From contig NZ_CANMIO010000018.1 of assembly GCF_947497935.1 (NCBI RefSeq), positions 1-64,000 of the forward strand: DNA of 64,000 bases. The letters run 5' to 3'. The notes beneath the pieces were generated by a model. It was not told where the DNA came from. It saw nothing but the letters and a program-made list of their open reading frames with translations, and did not search any database. Of this stretch, positions 46,119-55,605 are shown one piece after another. This DNA comes from an uncultured Shewanella sp. Lineage in GTDB: Bacteria > Pseudomonadota > Gammaproteobacteria > Enterobacterales > Shewanellaceae. Within the stretch, counting starts at the first letter, position 1. Each line of letters opens with the position of its first letter. Made by a program: the position numbers and the translations under genes.

Positions 46119-48605
46119 TTACTTCAGAACAACAGCACCTTTATTGCTTAGCGGCTTAACTGATAATACTGATTCTTTTTGCTCTATAGCTGCTGGAGCA
46201 TTTACAGAGAGCAATCCAAGATCAATAGTATTTTGCCACTCTGCTTGCCAATCACTCAAATCGGTAACTTTAATGACGTTGATGCGCGGGTAAAGAAATT
46301 GACCAAACTCATCATCTTCAATAACACCATTATTATCGATATCCCAGCCATAAACTGAGTGCTCCAAAACTAAGGCCCGACCTTGGTCATCAACAGAGAT
46401 AACTTCCCAAGTACGCTGTCTCTCAGCCCAGTCTGATGACTGGTATAAATTGACGTTGCGTCCAGATGTATTCCAAGTCCAGCTATCATCACCCAAGTGA
46501 AAATAACCAATGCCATTGCCAAGATCTCCCCAGTCGTATTCAGGAGTGATGCCAGCGACTCCGCGATTCAAGGTGCCATCCGCATTAAATACATAACCCC
46601 AGAGGTGCTCAAGCTTAAGTTTGTCTCCGTCCCATTGCTGTTGAATACTGCCATTAATGTACGCCATTTGTGCCTTTGGCAATTCGGTCACCAAATCTTC
46701 GATATATTGCTCATAACTACTATCAAACTTAGCTATCTGCCGTGCTAGAACAAGCTCTAACTTGTTGTCTACCCACTTTTCAACCTGAGCTAAGTGGCCT
46801 TTGCCTTCTGTTTTTACTGGGGTAAATTTATAAACAACATTACCATTGGTTAGCGATAAAACCCCATCAGTGAGTGAGGCGGTAAATTGCTGCTTGGCAT
46901 TTCTTGCGGTTGCTGATGAGCCAGAAATCGTAACAAAGTCAGCCATTAGAGCGGTGAAACCCTCTAAATTATGGCTCTGTACTGTAACATCAAGATTCAA
47001 CACCCAGTCCCCCGCTATATCCGCAAGCGTTTTTCCATCAAAGGCACTTTCTGGCGTGTGTATTAGCGTTTGATTATAATAATACTCACTAGTTACCCGT
47101 GGAGTCGGGTTTGTCCAAGTCGTCACTGATGTAGGAAGGATTAACTTGGTATATTCTTCATTTGTAACAACAGCTTGATAACTACTTGGTGTACTTCCTA
47201 TTAAAGTAGTCCTAGTTCGAGCTGTACCTGACTCAAGCTCAAATACAGCATCAGGGATTAAACCTGCGTCAGCTGCAGCAACCACCTCATCGACTAAAGT
47301 TTGCGAAAAACCGTAATTAGTCACTAGCTCATCATACGGGTAAGCGATCATCCAATAAACTTTTGATGAATAATTCTGGTATTCAACATCTAATTTACCG
47401 TCTACTACAGACCAGGTAAAGTCGACAGCATCAGAGTCATCATGACTACCAAAGTTTTTATATAACTCACCGGAACCATCGGCATTAAAATTCATTCCTC
47501 TGCCTGAGTGTTGATTCCAACCTTGCTTTGCACCGTATAAAGAAAGCATGGTTTTATTTACTATGTCATCAACGCGGAACTGCTCAATCACATTCGCATC
47601 TGTTACGGTTTGCTCAATTGCTTCTTCTAAAGCAGCTGAATAGGCTTCTGTTACCTCTCCATTTGCATCAACATGATTATTTGCCACTAAATAAGCTTGA
47701 ATAGCTGCGCTCGTATCTACTCCGCTGCCTTCTGACACTTCAGCATCTAATAAAGATAATACAGTTTCGCCCTCTGGAATATCGAAATTGGCATTATCAA
47801 CCAATAACTTGATGAAAGCAGATGTTTGAACCAATTCCTCGGGGGAGACTTCGCTCGCTAACTGGTTAAACTGCTGCTCACTAGTAATTTCACCACTTTC
47901 TGCACGGTCCTCTGCTAATAAATAATTAGCGGTAGATACGTGCGTAACATTAGTTAAGTTATTTTCTTCATTGGTTAACTGACGCTCTTCACCCGCTTTG
48001 GTTAGCAAAGTACTTGTTTGCCCTGCAACCGTAATTAATTCAACGTTTTCTTGATTCTGATCTGCGCTACCTTTGGCATTAATAAGCACAAGCGCAGACA
48101 TATCGTTAATAGTGATGGGCAACGAATAATTACCGTTGCTATCGGCCTCAACTTCAAACAAGTCATCGCCAATAGCAATCGAAACCAATGCATTAGCAAT
48201 AGGTGAATCAGTTACAAGTCCAGATATCGTTAAGGTATGATTGACCGTCACTGCAACTTCTGCACTAGCGGTAAACTCACCATCACTAATTTCATAAGTG
48301 AACGAATCGGTCGTTGCTACATTACTCTCAGGAGTGTAGAGGATTTGATTATCGACGATTTCAACAGAGCCACTTTCAGGCTGACTAGTAATTGATGTAA
48401 TCGTTAATGCATCGCCATCGTTATCACTGTCGTTGGCTAACACATCAAAGGATGTAGCCTCGTTATTTTGAACTAACAAGCTATCTGCAGCTGCTTGTGG
48501 AGCACGATTAACAATCGGTTCTGATGTGTCAGAAGATGAGTCGCTGCCACCACAACCAGCAAGAATTGCAGTGGCGAGAAGTGTTAATGAAAAGCGATTT
48601 TTCAT
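46119..48605 (-). CDS. Large lipoprotein with an Ig/cadherin-like N-terminal repeat, unknown function
   Basis: 828 aa. Lipobox ILAGCGGS (Cys at about residue 18), then a Ser/Asp linker. Residues about 33-121 resemble a tandem-95/VCBS-type cadherin-like repeat (NRAPQAAADSLLVQNNEATSFDVLANDSDNDGD in pieces). A carboxypeptidase-regulatory-like fold may follow at about 126-180. The remaining 600 residues, rich in Trp, Tyr and Asp, match nothing I know. Likely on the outer membrane, facing either side. AAGGAC lies before the ATG. It shares a terminator with the LysR gene and has no operon partner. Confidence 0.7.
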   Translation of the reverse strand: MKNRFSLTLLATAILAGCGGSDSSSDTSEPIVNRAPQAAADSLLVQNNEATSFDVLANDSDNDGDALTITSITSQPESGSVEIVDNQILYTPESNVATTDSFTYEISDGEFTASAEVAVTVNHTLTISGLVTDSPIANALVSIAIGDDLFEVEADSNGNYSLPITINDMSALVLINAKGSADQNQENVELITVAGQTSTLLTKAGEERQLTNEENNLTNVTHVSTANYLLAEDRAESGEITSEQQFNQLASEVSPEELVQTSAFIKLLVDNANFDIPEGETVLSLLDAEVSEGSGVDTSAAIQAYLVANNHVDANGEVTEAYSAALEEAIEQTVTDANVIEQFRVDDIVNKTMLSLYGAKQGWNQHSGRGMNFNADGSGELYKNFGSHDDSDAVDFTWSVVDGKLDVEYQNYSSKVYWMIAYPYDELVTNYGFSQTLVDEVVAAADAGLIPDAVFELESGTARTRTTLIGSTPSSYQAVVTNEEYTKLILPTSVTTWTNPTPRVTSEYYYNQTLIHTPESAFDGKTLADIAGDWVLNLDVTVQSHNLEGFTALMADFVTISGSSATARNAKQQFTASLTDGVLSLTNGNVVYKFTPVKTEGKGHLAQVEKWVDNKLELVLARQIAKFDSSYEQYIEDLVTELPKAQMAYINGSIQQQWDGDKLKLEHLWGYVFNADGTLNRGVAGITPEYDWGDLGNGIGYFHLGDDSWTWNTSGRNVNLYQSSDWAERQRTWEVISVDDQGRALVLEHSVYGWDIDNNGVIEDDEFGQFLYPRINVIKVTDLSDWQAEWQNTIDLGLLSVNAPAAIEQKESVLSVKPLSNKGAVVLK

Positions 48606-49079
48606 TTGAAGTCCTTATGATATTTTTAAGATTCCTTTCCTACATTCCCTGCAACATAGGAGCGCGACATCATTCTATTTACAAAAAAACCACAATTCAA
48701 TGCAAACCCAAAACATCACCACAAAAAAACACAGCCCCAACTTAAACAATAAACTGCTAATATTCAATATACTGCAAATATTAGCCATTACTTAAACAAC
48801 TGGCATTTTACAGCCAGATATCAGAAACTGAACTCAAAGAGTCTAAATCTCATTTGGCTATTTTTTCTTTTTATAGAAATGATACCAACCACATCATTAT
48901 TACTTGGCAGTAAAAGTAATTTACCTTTTTAGTCAATTGTTCCAAATACGACGATAACTATAATGAGCGCCATCTAATAGCCCTGCACTCGGTCATACCT
49001 TTCGTATCCCCATTCAGTCCCAAGGCTCATTTCAATTTTCAAATTATGTCTGCATCTGTCGATGCATAGAGGAATTATT
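48606..49079. other. AT-rich intergenic region between divergent genes
   Basis: 474 bases. It holds the promoters of the large lipoprotein gene and of the NDH-2-like gene. No credible open frame and no strong hairpin were seen. The half nearest the flavoprotein gene contains TTTTAGTCAATTGTTCC but no site I can name. Confidence 0.55.
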
Positions 49080-50288
49080 ATGTCTCGTATTGTTATTGTT
49101 GGCGGTGGCGCTGCAGGTCTAGAAATCGCCAGTATGCTAGGTCGCAATGTGAATAGCCAAGATGAAGTTATTCTGGTTGAAGGTGAAACTCACCATTACT
49201 GGAAGCCACGCTTTCATGAAATCGCTGCCGGCACCTTTGACAGCGATCTCGACACTATCTGCTATTTCAGCCACGGGGCTAAAAATGGTTACATGCATTA
49301 CCAAGCCTGGATGACAGACGTCAACCGAGCGGCAAAGCAACTCATTGTTCGTAAGCCCAATGGTGAAACGGATACGCTGAATTACGATTACTTAATTATC
49401 GCTATCGGTGCCATAAGTAACGACTTTGCCACCCAAGGCGCAAAAGAGCATTGCTTGTTCTTAGATACACCAGAGCAAGCCCGTGATAGCTGGCACCAAA
49501 TCAGTTCACTGCTACGTTCTGGTCAGAGTCGCACTGTTAATATTGTCGGCGCTGGTGCTACTGGCTTAGAGCTAGCGGCAGAATTGGCAAAAGTCAGCGA
49601 AGAGTTAAGCCTTAACCCCTATGCCGCCAAGCTTAATATCAACTTGATTGAAGCGGCTGATAGAGTGCTACCCAACGGCCCTGTGAAGATGTCTGAGCAA
49701 GCTTTATTAAGGCTTGAGAAGTATCAAATCAATGTGATGCTTAATACGCGTATTGCCAGTGTTGATGCGGATCGTATGACCACCAGCGACGGCCAAGTGC
49801 TTAATGCCGATGTACAGTTTTGGGCTGCAGGCATTAAAGCGCCAGACTGGTTAAAAGAGATTGGCGGATTGCAAAGTAATTCACTTAACCAACTGGTTGT
49901 TGAGCAAACGCTGGCGACCACGTTTGATTCATCAATTTTTGCACTCGGTGATTGTGCGGCGATCCCACAAGCCGATGGTAGCCAAGTACCACCAAAAGCG
50001 CAGGCCGCTAACCGCGCTGCAGTGCATTTAGCTAAAAATCTTGTGGCCCATTTAAAGGGCAAGCCACTCAAACCATTCGTCTACAACGATGGTGGCATGG
50101 TGGTCGCTATCGGCCATAACTTTGCTATTAGCACCATGATGAACGACAGATTGATCTTAAAGGGCCGCTTAGTTCGCCGCCTATACGATACAATTTTCCG
50201 GTTACATCAAAAAACCGTTAGTGGTTACTTGGCCATGTCACGTTTGATTATTTTCAAACGACTCAAGTGTTTATTTAAACCCGCTTAA
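49080..50288 (+). CDS. NAD(P)/FAD-dependent oxidoreductase, type II NADH dehydrogenase-like
   Basis: 402 aa from the ATG at 49080, chosen because AGAGGA lies six bases before it; an in-frame ATG at 49062 has no ribosome site. FAD-binding GGGAAGLEIAS at the N-terminus, a second dinucleotide fold GAGATGLELAAEL (about residue 157), and FALGDCAAIP as the second FAD motif. The C-terminal basic stretch (LILKGRLVRRLYDTIFRLHQK) could attach to the membrane, as in NDH-2. It would pass electrons from NADH to quinone without pumping protons. Family members also include sulfide-quinone reductase-like proteins. Confidence 0.85.
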   Translation: MSRIVIVGGGAAGLEIASMLGRNVNSQDEVILVEGETHHYWKPRFHEIAAGTFDSDLDTICYFSHGAKNGYMHYQAWMTDVNRAAKQLIVRKPNGETDTLNYDYLIIAIGAISNDFATQGAKEHCLFLDTPEQARDSWHQISSLLRSGQSRTVNIVGAGATGLELAAELAKVSEELSLNPYAAKLNINLIEAADRVLPNGPVKMSEQALLRLEKYQINVMLNTRIASVDADRMTTSDGQVLNADVQFWAAGIKAPDWLKEIGGLQSNSLNQLVVEQTLATTFDSSIFALGDCAAIPQADGSQVPPKAQAANRAAVHLAKNLVAHLKGKPLKPFVYNDGGMVVAIGHNFAISTMMNDRLILKGRLVRRLYDTIFRLHQKTVSGYLAMSRLIIFKRLKCLFKPA

Positions 50289-50320
50289 CAGCCAAATCAC
50301 AGCCAAGCACTTTAAGACTA

Positions 50321-50356
50321 AAAAGCCCGTTTATCTTTCGATAAGCGGGCTTTTTG
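50321..50356. terminator. Rho-independent terminator after the NDH-2-like gene
   Basis: AAAAGCCCGTTTAT (50321-50334) pairs with ATAAGCGGGCTTTT (50341-50354) with one G-U pair and a six-base loop, T-run on both strands. Confidence 0.9.
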
Positions 50357-50363
50357 ATATTCA

Positions 50364-50561
50364 TTATACAGACACTTTTACTAGAAACACTAAACCAACC
50401 GCCACTGCATTTAATGCCCATAAGCAAATGTTATTAACTGCGTAAGCTTCACCACTTAATTCGACCACTAACCATTTTCGTAAGCAGTTGCACAGAATTG
50501 AATCCACCACGCAAAATGACAAAACTGTTAACCAAGTTGCAGCTGTGTTAATTTTAATCAC
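50364..50561 (-). CDS. Possible small two-TM membrane protein
   Basis: 65 codons opening with GTG at 50561. Two hydrophobic stretches (about residues 8-25 and 43-64) flank RKW and an acidic loop. No good ribosome site precedes the GTG. The bidirectional terminator at 50321 would serve it. The hydrophobic pattern is what makes it worth noting; it matches no family I know. Confidence 0.3.
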   Translation of the reverse strand: MIKINTAATWLTVLSFCVVDSILCNCLRKWLVVELSGEAYAVNNICLWALNAVAVGLVFLVKVSV

Positions 50562-50710
50562 CAGTTAGTTGTTTTGCCTAGCTTTGCACCAAACATCTGC
50601 ATTCTTGGTGTTAACCATAAGAATCGACGCACAGCCTCTAGTTTGAACTCTAACCATTGTTAGAAGGGCTCGTGCATAAAAGATATCTCATCCTAGAGCA
50701 CGGAGTGTTT

Positions 50711-51715
50711 ATGAAACATATACTTTTGATTGGTAGCCTACTCCTTAGTAGCTTAACCCATCAAGTGTTTGCCGAAGAGCAGTGCGGCAAGGTCACTATC
50801 GCCGATATGAATTGGAGTTCAGCTTCATTAATCGCCAACGTTGACCGCTTTATTTTGGAGCATGGATATGGCTGTGAGGCTGAATTAATTCCAGGCGACA
50901 CCATGCCTACCAGCACCTCAATGGCTGAAAAAGGTGAACCAGACATCGCACCTGAGATCTGGAGCAACAGCGTTAAGGAGCTTATCGAGCAAGCGGTTAG
51001 CGATAAGCGCCTAATTATCGCGGGCAAATCACTCTCTGATGGTGGCGAAGAAGGTTTCTGGGTACCTCAGTATATGGTCGACAAAGACCCTAGCCTGAAA
51101 ACCATTGCTGGCGTTATCGCTAACGTAAAAGCCTTTAAACATCCTGAAGATCCTGACCGCGGTGCTTTCTATGGTTGTCCTGCGGGCTGGGGCTGCCAAC
51201 TCTCTGCTGAAAACCTATTTCGGGCACTAAAACTCAGCGATGCAGGCTTTGATCTTATCGATCCGGGTTCCGGCGCGGGTCTGGCTGGGTCAATTGCACG
51301 TGCTTACGAACGAGAAAAACCTTGGTTTGGCTACTATTGGGCTCCCACGGCAGTGTTAGGTAAATACCAGATGGTTAAAGTTGATTTCGGTAGCGGCGTC
51401 GATGCCGAACATTTTCGTGATTGTACCTCTCAAGCTGAGTGTGCAGAACCTAAAATCACTATGTATCCTGCCGCTCTCGTACAGACAGTTACTACCTCAG
51501 AATTCGCTAACCGTTCGGCCTCTGTATTTGAGTATCTTGGTAAACGATCTTTTACCAATGCTCAAATGAATAGCTTGCTCGCTTGGATGGAGGATAACCA
51601 GGCTGATGGCACTATCGCCGCCGAACATTTCTTGATCAACAACCAAGATATCTGGCTTGAGTGGGTGCCTGCTGACGTTGCTGCAAAAGTAAACTCAGCA
51701 ATAGCCGAGTTATAA
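50711..51715 (+). CDS. ProX-type substrate-binding protein of a glycine betaine/choline-type ABC importer
   Basis: 334 aa from the ATG at 50711 (GGAG seven bases before; signal peptide to VFA follows). An upstream in-frame start would add 18 residues without a signal. The OpuAC fold shows in KVTIADMNWSSASLIANVDRFILEHGYG in pieces and VVVY-type lobe switching. Ligand-cage type Trp residues are present (GWGCQLSAEN, WFGYYWAPTA, WLEWV). Mature protein has extra cysteines (CPAGWGC, CTSQAEC). It binds a quaternary amine or related compound in the periplasm. A strong terminator follows before the permease gene. Confidence 0.88.
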   Translation: MKHILLIGSLLLSSLTHQVFAEEQCGKVTIADMNWSSASLIANVDRFILEHGYGCEAELIPGDTMPTSTSMAEKGEPDIAPEIWSNSVKELIEQAVSDKRLIIAGKSLSDGGEEGFWVPQYMVDKDPSLKTIAGVIANVKAFKHPEDPDRGAFYGCPAGWGCQLSAENLFRALKLSDAGFDLIDPGSGAGLAGSIARAYEREKPWFGYYWAPTAVLGKYQMVKVDFGSGVDAEHFRDCTSQAECAEPKITMYPAALVQTVTTSEFANRSASVFEYLGKRSFTNAQMNSLLAWMEDNQADGTIAAEHFLINNQDIWLEWVPADVAAKVNSAIAEL

Positions 51716-51725
51716 AGTAACGACT

Positions 51726-51756
51726 AAAGCGAGGCCAACTAAGCCTCGCTTTTTAT
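51726..51756 (+). terminator. Intra-operon terminator between binding protein and permease
   Basis: AAAGCGAGGC (51726-51735) pairs with GCCTCGCTTT (51743-51752), followed by T-rich sequence. It would let the binding protein be made in excess over the permease and ATPase. Confidence 0.85.
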
Positions 51757-51796
51757 TCCCACCTAGATCACCCCTTAACAAACTAGAGAGGTAGCA

Positions 51797-52696
51797 ATGG
51801 CTGACTTTTCTTGGCTCAGCGAGTTTCCCAAAATGGATCGCTCTACTTTATTGGCGATCCGTAAATATTTAGACGGTACCTTTCGCGATTTTTCTCGTGA
51901 GTATGGCGATGTTATCGAGTCTTTCTTCGATCCACTGCTCGACTTTCTTATCTGGTTTGAAAAGCTACTAGTACAGTCGCCTTGGTGGGCTGTGTTGCTA
52001 TCAATTACCGCTTTGGTGTTCTTCGCTAGCCGCTCATGGAAATTATCTTTAGGTGTTGTGGTGTCATTTCTGCTGATTGGCTATTTTGGTATGTGGCAAG
52101 ATACGATGCGCACCCTTAGCATCATTACCGTCTGCACCTTATTAGCCATCGCATTGGGAATACCTATTGGTATCTTAATGTCGCGTAGCAATCGCACCCA
52201 AGCTTTTGTCACCCCCATTCTGGATGTGATGCAAACCATGCCAGCCTTCGTCTATTTAATTCCGGTTGTCATGCTACTAGGGATTGGCAAGGTGCCGGGG
52301 GTTATCGCCGTCGTGATCTATGCCATTCCACCAGTTATTCGCTTAACCAATTTAGGGATCCGTCTAGTAGATAAAGAGGTGCTAGAGGCTGCGACAGCCT
52401 ATGGTGCTAATCCGATGCAACGACTGATGGGGGTGCAGTTACCCTTGGCCTCCCCAACCATTATGGCTGGTATTAATCAGACGATTATGATGGCTTTAGG
52501 CATGGTGGTTATCGCATCGATGATTGGCGTCAAGGGCTTAGGTCAACCTGTTCTCAAGTCAATCACTAACCAATATTTTACCCTAGGGCTCTTTAACGGT
52601 TTAGCCATCGTCGCTCTGGCCATCATTTTTGATCGTGCTTCTCAAGCCTACGCCAAGCGTTCGCAGAAACACATACAGGGTGGACAACATGACTAA
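51797..52696 (+). CDS. ProW-type ABC permease
   Basis: 299 aa. A soluble N-terminal segment of about 55 residues precedes two TMs, then the BPD_transp_1 core with five TMs. The EAA-type loop is EAATAYGANPMQRLMGVQLPLA. The layout matches ProW of the quaternary amine family. GAGAGGTAGCA precedes the ATG. It overlaps the ATPase gene by eight bases. Confidence 0.92.
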   Translation: MADFSWLSEFPKMDRSTLLAIRKYLDGTFRDFSREYGDVIESFFDPLLDFLIWFEKLLVQSPWWAVLLSITALVFFASRSWKLSLGVVVSFLLIGYFGMWQDTMRTLSIITVCTLLAIALGIPIGILMSRSNRTQAFVTPILDVMQTMPAFVYLIPVVMLLGIGKVPGVIAVVIYAIPPVIRLTNLGIRLVDKEVLEAATAYGANPMQRLMGVQLPLASPTIMAGINQTIMMALGMVVIASMIGVKGLGQPVLKSITNQYFTLGLFNGLAIVALAIIFDRASQAYAKRSQKHIQGGQHD

Positions 52697-53954
52697 TGAC
52701 TCGCAGACACAACCACTGATTCAAATAAGGGATCTGTATAAGGTCTTTGGCAAAAAGCCTGAAAGAGTCATGCCTCTAGTGAGGGACGGTTTATCTAAAG
52801 ATGAGATCTTAGCCAAAACCGGTCATACCCTTGGTCTTCAAGCCATTAACCTCGACATTAAAAAGGGCGAGATTTTTGTGATTATGGGGTTATCCGGTTC
52901 GGGGAAGTCAACTTTGATCCGTCACTTTAATCGACTCATTGACCCAACTGAGGGGAAAATTCTGGTTGAAGGTTTAGATGTGATGAAGCTCAATTCCAAA
53001 CAACTAGAACAATTTCGCCGCAGCAAAATGGCCATGGTGTTCCAACGCTTTGGATTAATGCCTCACAAAAGCGTACTGGAAAATGTTGCTTATGGCCTGA
53101 GCGTGCAGGGCGTTGACAAAGCGACTCGAAATGCCAAAGCGACACAATGGCTAGAAACCGTTGGTTTAGCGGGTTATGAAGCCCAGTACCCTTCTCAGCT
53201 TTCAGGCGGTCAGCAACAACGCGTCGGCCTTGCCAGAGCCCTATGCACCGATGCCGAGATCCTATTGATGGATGAGGCCTTTTCCGCGCTCGATCCGCTA
53301 ATACGCAGCGAGATGCAGGATCAACTGATTGAACTACAAAAAGAACTCCATAAAACCATTATCTTCATTACCCATGATCTCGATGAGGCCCTGCGAATTG
53401 GCGACCGAATCGCTATTCTCAAAGACGGCAATCTCGTTCAAGTCGGTGAGCCAGTGGATATCTTACTCAACCCTGCCGACGATTATGTTGAAGCCTTTGT
53501 TAAAGACGTCAACCGTCCACGGGCTCTCACCGTAGAAACCGTCATGAAGCCCCCCGCATTTCGCCTCACAGCCGACACGATAGGCGAAGCCTTAAAACAG
53601 ATGAAGCGCATTCCTGCTAACTATGCCTATTACGTTACCGATGAAGGATTTCAGGGCGTGGTGTGCCAAGAGGCACTTGAAGATGCCGTGAAAGCCGATG
53701 AAGCAGCGCTGATGGAGGACTTCAAGGTCGAGGAGCTCACTCCAATATCACAAGATGCCCTACTTGAAAGCATTATTCCTGCAACGATGGGATCGGATTA
53801 CCCCCTACCCGTTGTCGATGCGGAGGGCGATCTTCAAGGCGAGCTTTCAAGGACTCACTTGGCTGGTGTGCTATCCGATTTTTACAGCGATGACGCCAGC
53901 AATACAGATAACGCAGACTTACAAAAATCAAATTTAACGAATAAGGATAAATGA
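52689..53954 (+). CDS. ProV-type ABC ATPase with C-terminal CBS domains
   Basis: 421 aa from the ATG at 52689, overlapping the permease stop. Walker A GLSGSGKST, signature LSGGQQQR, Walker B ILLMDEAFSALD and the switch His in FITHDLDEA. Residues about 285-400 are a CBS pair, which in OpuA senses ionic strength or c-di-AMP. The short insert before the first strand (KPERVMPLVRDGLSKDEILAKTGH in pieces) is typical of ProV. Its stop overlaps the ATG of the porin gene. Confidence 0.93.
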   Translation: MTNDSQTQPLIQIRDLYKVFGKKPERVMPLVRDGLSKDEILAKTGHTLGLQAINLDIKKGEIFVIMGLSGSGKSTLIRHFNRLIDPTEGKILVEGLDVMKLNSKQLEQFRRSKMAMVFQRFGLMPHKSVLENVAYGLSVQGVDKATRNAKATQWLETVGLAGYEAQYPSQLSGGQQQRVGLARALCTDAEILLMDEAFSALDPLIRSEMQDQLIELQKELHKTIIFITHDLDEALRIGDRIAILKDGNLVQVGEPVDILLNPADDYVEAFVKDVNRPRALTVETVMKPPAFRLTADTIGEALKQMKRIPANYAYYVTDEGFQGVVCQEALEDAVKADEAALMEDFKVEELTPISQDALLESIIPATMGSDYPLPVVDAEGDLQGELSRTHLAGVLSDFYSDDASNTDNADLQKSNLTNKDK

Positions 53955-55219
53955 TGATTCGCTACACACTGACAGCTTCATGTATCGCCCTTGCACTATC
54001 CGCTAATGTATATGCAACTCCAATAGATGAAGAGCTTAAGGCGCTCAAGGCCCGTATCGAGCAACTTGAATCACAACAGCAACAGACCAAAGAACAGCAA
54101 GAGAAAGATCTTCAAGAGCAAAAATCGCAAGCCAAAGAGCAAGAGGCAGCGGAAAGCTCATTAAAGTTTGGCGGCGCCGTGCGAGTTAATTACTCCTATG
54201 AAGACTTCGATGACGATAATGCAGACCGCGGTGGTGACTTTGATTTCGACCTGTTTCGTATCGATGTATCAGGCAATTACCAAGACCTGATTTTTTCGGC
54301 TCAATACCGCTGGTTTGAATATATGAATGTCATTCAACACGCATGGATTGGTTACAACTTTGACGAGCAACAACAAGCTAAGATTGGTGTGACTCAAGTG
54401 CCGTTTGGTATCTTAACTTACGCATCAAATAACTACTTCTTCAGCTCAAACTTCTACCTTGGCCTTGAAGACGACCATGATATGGGCCTGAACTACACCT
54501 ATAAAAGCGCTGACAATCAATTTGATTTCGCCTTCTACAAAAACGATGAGCAAGGCGGCCTAGACGGTTTTGTCTCAGACCGTACCGACCGTTACGCTTA
54601 TGATGTGGTGGGTATTCGTTTGGACGGGGAGGACGCTTACGATGCACCTAGCGCGGGATACGCCGCAGGTGAAGTGAACACCTTTAATGCCCGTTATGCG
54701 CATAATTTTGTATTTAGTGATGTGGAGGTTGAGTTAGGGGCCTCAATCCAGGCGGGTCAATTAGAAATAGAAAATGGTACCAATGGCGATAATGTTGCGG
54801 CCGCTATTCATGGCGTTGTTAACTATGACCGCTGGAACGTCAAGCTACAGATGACCGATTACAAGTACGACGTTGACGGCATGGATGTGGATCGCATCGT
54901 TGTGGCCGCCTATCATTTCTATGACTCTATTCCAGCAGAAGCCACAACTTACATTGCCAACCTCGCTTATAATCTGCCCGTTGATATCGGCCCTATCTCA
55001 AGCCTCACCTTCTATAACGACTACTCGTTAGTCACCGATAAGCCTGCGGCTATGGAAGACACCTTTATGAACGTAACCGGTATGGCAGTTTCTGCCGGTG
55101 GACTCTATACCTATTTTGATTTTGTTGTGGCAGAAAACCAACCCTTTATCGGCGGCACTATGGTGGGCGACGGCGGCACCAACACACGTTTTAATATTAA
55201 CTTTGGCTACTATTTCTAA
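53951..55219 (+). CDS. Outer-membrane channel coupled to the ProXWV-type importer
   Basis: 422 aa. Signal peptide to VYA. Then a charged coiled coil (about residues 25-65, Glu/Gln/Lys-rich), then a beta barrel (LKFGGAVRVNYSYEDFDDD in pieces) ending in RFNINFGYYF. The first ATG lies in an ATGA overlap with the ATPase stop, so it is translationally coupled to the ABC transporter. The coiled coil resembles the trimerising N-terminus of OprP-like or long-channel porins. Inference: a dedicated route across the outer membrane for the importer's substrate. Confidence 0.8.
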   Translation: MMIRYTLTASCIALALSANVYATPIDEELKALKARIEQLESQQQQTKEQQEKDLQEQKSQAKEQEAAESSLKFGGAVRVNYSYEDFDDDNADRGGDFDFDLFRIDVSGNYQDLIFSAQYRWFEYMNVIQHAWIGYNFDEQQQAKIGVTQVPFGILTYASNNYFFSSNFYLGLEDDHDMGLNYTYKSADNQFDFAFYKNDEQGGLDGFVSDRTDRYAYDVVGIRLDGEDAYDAPSAGYAAGEVNTFNARYAHNFVFSDVEVELGASIQAGQLEIENGTNGDNVAAAIHGVVNYDRWNVKLQMTDYKYDVDGMDVDRIVVAAYHFYDSIPAEATTYIANLAYNLPVDIGPISSLTFYNDYSLVTDKPAAMEDTFMNVTGMAVSAGGLYTYFDFVVAENQPFIGGTMVGDGGTNTRFNINFGYYF

Positions 55220-55261
55220 GCGCCAAACGATATAAGCTGAAGTAAACATCACAGCGAACAA

Positions 55262-55291
55262 AAGCCTGCCTGTTATAGGACAAGCAGGCTT
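55262..55291 (+). terminator. Hairpin after the ABC/porin operon
   Basis: AAGCCTGCCTGT (55262-55273) pairs with ACAAGCAGGCTT (55280-55291) with one mismatch. No long T-run. Beyond it, up to 55605, there is AT-rich non-coding sequence that should hold the metalloprotease promoter; nothing else was seen there. Confidence 0.6.
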
Positions 55292-55605
55292 GTATGTTCC
55301 CCCTGTAATATGTAAATACAATAAGTATGAAAATCAACAGTATTAGCTAATTGAGCGACAGCTTCATGATAACTAGTCGCACTTTTATCCAGCATAAGCC
55401 AATTCGATTTTTAACGCTCAACGCCACTCTTTACATTTATTTTACATTTGGCATTTACTAAACTCACGCATAAGTTATATTGTATACAGAATATTTTATC
55501 TGTTATAGCTCAAGCTGATAATGCTGTTATTCGATTCAAGCTTGCACATCAAGCTGCATTTTGTGCAATAAATTCACAATGAAATCAAATAATAAGAGTA
55601 AAAAA

